A stretch of DNA of 64,000 bases, taken from NCBI GenBank assembly GCA_951813555.1, contig OX638344.1:2509076-2573075 (forward strand). Reading direction: 5' to 3'. A program made the position numbers and the translations under genes. Positions within the stretch are counted from its first letter, which is position 1. Each line of letters opens with the position of its first letter. Under the pieces are notes generated by a model, which was given only the letters and a program-made list of their open reading frames with translations, did not search any database and was not told the DNA's origin. The DNA is from an uncultured Acidimicrobiales bacterium (lineage in GTDB: Bacteria; Actinomycetota; Acidimicrobiia; Acidimicrobiales; Bin134). Positions 61,878 to 64,000 of this stretch are shown here, one piece after another.

Positions 61878-62780
61878 TTATCCTCCGATCTTGTCCAGGA
61901 CTTCGCCCTGGTAGCGGCCGACAAAACGCCGGATGTCGTCGATGTCGGTGCTCCCCGACTCTGCGGCCGACACGATCAGCCGGTCGAGGCCCGATTGGGC
62001 ATACTTCTCGATGAGCCCCAGGTCGAATGATCCGCCCCGCTGGTAGCTGCCCGGCCACACGGTCATCTCGATGGCGTCGGGGTCTCGGCCGTGTTCAACG
62101 GCGGTGGCCCGGATGGTGGCAACCCGGTCGGCATAGTCGCCGGGAGAGATCACATAGGGATAGAACCCGTCGCCGATGCGCCCGGCCCGCCGGGCGGCCC
62201 GGCCGGTGCTGCCGCCAATGACTATGGGCGGACCGCCGGGTTGGGCCGGATTGGGCAGGCTCTCGCACTCGGTAAAGCTCACTGCGTTGGATTCGTAGGC
62301 GCGGTAGCCGGGAGCCCATAGCTCTCGCAGAGCGCCGATGCATTCGTCGAGCCGCTCGCCCCGGCCCTCGTAAGGCACCCCGCAGGCGTCGTACTCCTCG
62401 ACCTGCCAGCCGCTGCCCACCCCGAGGATCACCCGACCTCCGCTGAGGGCGTCGAGAGTTGCTACCCGCTTGGCCATCACCGCCGGCGGGTGGAGGGGCA
62501 GCACCACCACGCCAGTGCCCAACCGCACCCGCTCGGTAACCGAGGCCATGAACGCCAGCATCTCCAGGGGGTCGGGCATCACCACGCCAGGAGCGCCGGG
62601 CATGCGGCCCGATTCTGAATAGGAGTAGCGGGGCTCGTAGTTGTTGGCCACCACCACATGCTCCACGGTCCAAATCGACTCCACTCCCTCTTCATCCATC
62701 GCTTGGGCGAACTGGGTGACCCAGCGGGGATCGGTGATGACCGACTCATGCATGTGGGGAAGGACTCCAAGGCTGACCAT
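61878..62780 (-). CDS. LLM-class (F420-dependent type) oxidoreductase
   Basis: This 300-residue luciferase-like protein has MDEEGVESIWTVEHVV, VRLGTGVVVLPLHPPAVMAKRVATLDALSGGRVILGVGSGW, GPPIVIGGSTGRAARRAGRIGDGFYP. These match the actinobacterial F420-dependent family (the TIGR03619 type). ATG 62780 (MVSLGVLPH) is chosen over a longer frame with no family-like sequence. The next gene downstream is the MBL hydrolase, 2 bases away. Confidence 0.92.
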   Translation of the reverse strand: MVSLGVLPHMHESVITDPRWVTQFAQAMDEEGVESIWTVEHVVVANNYEPRYSYSESGRMPGAPGVVMPDPLEMLAFMASVTERVRLGTGVVVLPLHPPAVMAKRVATLDALSGGRVILGVGSGWQVEEYDACGVPYEGRGERLDECIGALRELWAPGYRAYESNAVSFTECESLPNPAQPGGPPIVIGGSTGRAARRAGRIGDGFYPYVISPGDYADRVATIRATAVEHGRDPDAIEMTVWPGSYQRGGSFDLGLIEKYAQSGLDRLIVSAAESGSTDIDDIRRFVGRYQGEVLDKIGG

Positions 62781-62892
62781 GGGCAGAAGATTACGCACTG
62801 CCCGCCCGGCGCGGGCCACTGCACCCCGAAGGGGCCAACCAACACGAGCAGGAAACAAACTCTCGAAGGGGCCGACGGATTAGCTTCGTGGA

Positions 62893-63969
62893 ATGCCGGA
62901 TCATCTGGTGATCGACGTGGACGGCCACGTTTTCGAGCCCGACGAGCTGTGGGAGCAGTACCTGCCGTCCCGGTTCCACGAACAGCGGCCCCGGCTGATC
63001 ACCGACGAGCGGGGCACCACCCGATATGTGATCGAGGGCAAGGTGATCCCTCCGGGCACGGGCACAGGAGCCTGGGCTCCCGAGGGCATCAGGGAGTCGA
63101 CAACCCTCCGCGAGGGCGGGGTGGATGCCGGGCTGCGGCTGGCCGACATGGACACCGAGGGCATCGACATCGCCGTGCTGTACGGGGCCATGTCGCTCGG
63201 CCTGTACGCCGGATCAGACCGAAATCTCACCATCGCCTGTTGCCGGGCCTACAACAACTGGCTGGCCGACTGGTGCTCGGCCGACCCCAAGCGGCTGAGG
63301 GGCACTCCGGCACTGCCCCTGAAGTGGATGGATGAGGCGGTGGCCGAGGCCGAGCGATGCGTGACCGAGTTGGGATTCGTTTCGCTGACCGTGCCCTGCG
63401 CGGTGGGCGATCGCAACCCCGACCACCCCGACAACGATCCCCTCTACGACTTGGCCGAGCAGCTGGATGTGCCTTTGGGATTCCACGCCGGGGGCTGCCG
63501 GTTCGCCAACAGCCGATTCACCGACGCCTACGCCCAGCTCCACGTGATCGAGTTCCCGTTCAACCTGATGTTCGCGGCGACCACGTTGATCTGCGGCGGG
63601 GTGTTCGAACGGTTCAAACGGCTGCGGGTGGCCTTGCTGGAGGGCGGTGTGGGCTGGGTGCCCCACACCCTGGAGCGCTTGGACGAGCACTACGAGTACC
63701 GGAGCCACGAGTTCGACGCCATCACCAAGCCGCCCGGCGAGTACCTGGCCGAGGGGCGGCTGTTCGTGTCCACCGAGGGTGAGGACGGGCTGCCCCAGGT
63801 GATCGAGCAGATCGGCAGCGACATCATCGTGTGGGCGTCGGACTACCCCCACTGGGACAGCGAATTCCCCACCAGCGTGTCCGGTGTCACCGACCGCATT
63901 GACCTCACCGACGGCCACAAACAGGCGATATTCGAGGCCAACCCCAAGCGCCTCTTCGGATGGGACTGA
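62893..63969 (+). CDS. Amidohydrolase-2 family metal-dependent hydrolase
   Basis: This 358-residue TIM-barrel protein has LVIDVDGHVFEP (metal site D-x-D-x-H), LADMDTEGIDIAVLYGA, LGFHAGG (His), ALLEGGVGWVPHTLERLDEHYEYR and VWASDYPHWD (Asp/His). It shares plan with the protein at 47591 but is only distantly similar. Relatives decarboxylate aromatic acids or hydrolyse C-C and C-N bonds. It is divergent from the LLM gene, 112 bases apart, and followed by a gene cut by the window edge. Confidence 0.92.
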   Translation: MPDHLVIDVDGHVFEPDELWEQYLPSRFHEQRPRLITDERGTTRYVIEGKVIPPGTGTGAWAPEGIRESTTLREGGVDAGLRLADMDTEGIDIAVLYGAMSLGLYAGSDRNLTIACCRAYNNWLADWCSADPKRLRGTPALPLKWMDEAVAEAERCVTELGFVSLTVPCAVGDRNPDHPDNDPLYDLAEQLDVPLGFHAGGCRFANSRFTDAYAQLHVIEFPFNLMFAATTLICGGVFERFKRLRVALLEGGVGWVPHTLERLDEHYEYRSHEFDAITKPPGEYLAEGRLFVSTEGEDGLPQVIEQIGSDIIVWASDYPHWDSEFPTSVSGVTDRIDLTDGHKQAIFEANPKRLFGWD

Positions 63970-63973
63970 GAAA

Positions 63974-64000
63974 ATGACTGCTACAACCACAGCAGAGACC
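63974..64000 (+). CDS. Start of a further gene, cut by the window edge
   Basis: ATG at 63974 opens MTATTTAET and runs off the end of the window. It lies 4 bases after the amidohydrolase stop with a short purine run (GAGAAA) before it. Only nine codons are visible, so no function can be given. Confidence 0.4.

Overview
This is a GC-rich chromosomal window of an actinomycete-type bacterium. The markers are a PI-mannoside assembly operon (pgsA, acyltransferase, PimA-like GT4), an MshC-type mycothiol ligase, an InhA-type enoyl reductase, several F420-linked proteins (NpdG-like reductase, two LLM-type oxidoreductases, a PPOX-type protein) and many GTG starts. The mix of lipoprotein, sulfatase, SnoaL, cupin, P450 and BVMO genes together with a glutaminyl-tRNA synthetase suggests a member of the class Acidimicrobiia. 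That placement is an inference from gene content. I saw no rRNA or tRNA gene, CRISPR array, intact prophage or insertion sequence.

Layout. 1-1001: 3' part of ruvB, convergent with a 9-residue-repeat membrane protein. 1.6-13.8 kb: a mostly minus-strand, tightly overlapped housekeeping block (mshC, thrS, HIT, small membrane protein, pgsA, acyltransferase, GT4, M48-like pseudopeptidase, DUF3048 lipoprotein, pdxS, pdxT, yebC) preceded by npdG. 13.9-18.0 kb: inhA, an LLM oxidoreductase and two CNNM/CorC-type membrane proteins. 18.1-23.2 kb: a MarR regulator co-transcribed with a heterodimeric ABC exporter and a lone ABC ATPase. 23.3-26.8 kb: an accessory patch (Uma2-family nuclease-like protein, a DUF222 relic, two small coiled-coil membrane proteins flanking a DNA methyltransferase fused to a restriction-endonuclease-like domain). 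26.8-38.4 kb: a NitT/TauT-type ABC transporter with an unusual two-domain binding lipoprotein, next to three sulfatases. Two of these are close paralogues separated by an AAA_14/DUF4143 ATPase gene. This looks like a unit for scavenging sulfated or sulfonated compounds.

38.5-47.5 kb: MDR reductase, SnoaL protein, a three-gene overlapping unit (UGSC selenoprotein, partner protein, thiamin pyrophosphokinase), enoyl-CoA hydratases, a DM13 protein, an SDR and glnS. 47.6-64 kb: a catabolic-looking region with two amidohydrolase-2 proteins, an FAD dehydrogenase, a PPOX/F420 protein, an EamA exporter, a P450, a BVMO, cupins, NTF2-like proteins, a TauD dioxygenase, an MBL hydrolase and another LLM oxidoreductase. 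It is interrupted at 58.2-59.7 kb by an AT-richer cassette of DUF6978-like, DUF1828 and DUF2442 genes.

The most notable item is the gene at 41866-42399. It is one continuous reading frame only if an in-frame TGA (42112-42114) is read as selenocysteine, which gives a Sec-Gly-Ser-Cys motif, and a hairpin follows the TGA directly. Its partner gene begins immediately after its stop codon and overlaps the next gene by ATGA. Other points of interest are an M48 homologue whose HExxH is HHxxR, the tandem-duplicated binding protein, the methyltransferase-nuclease-fold fusion and an ATPase gene whose conserved N-terminus has no canonical start codon.
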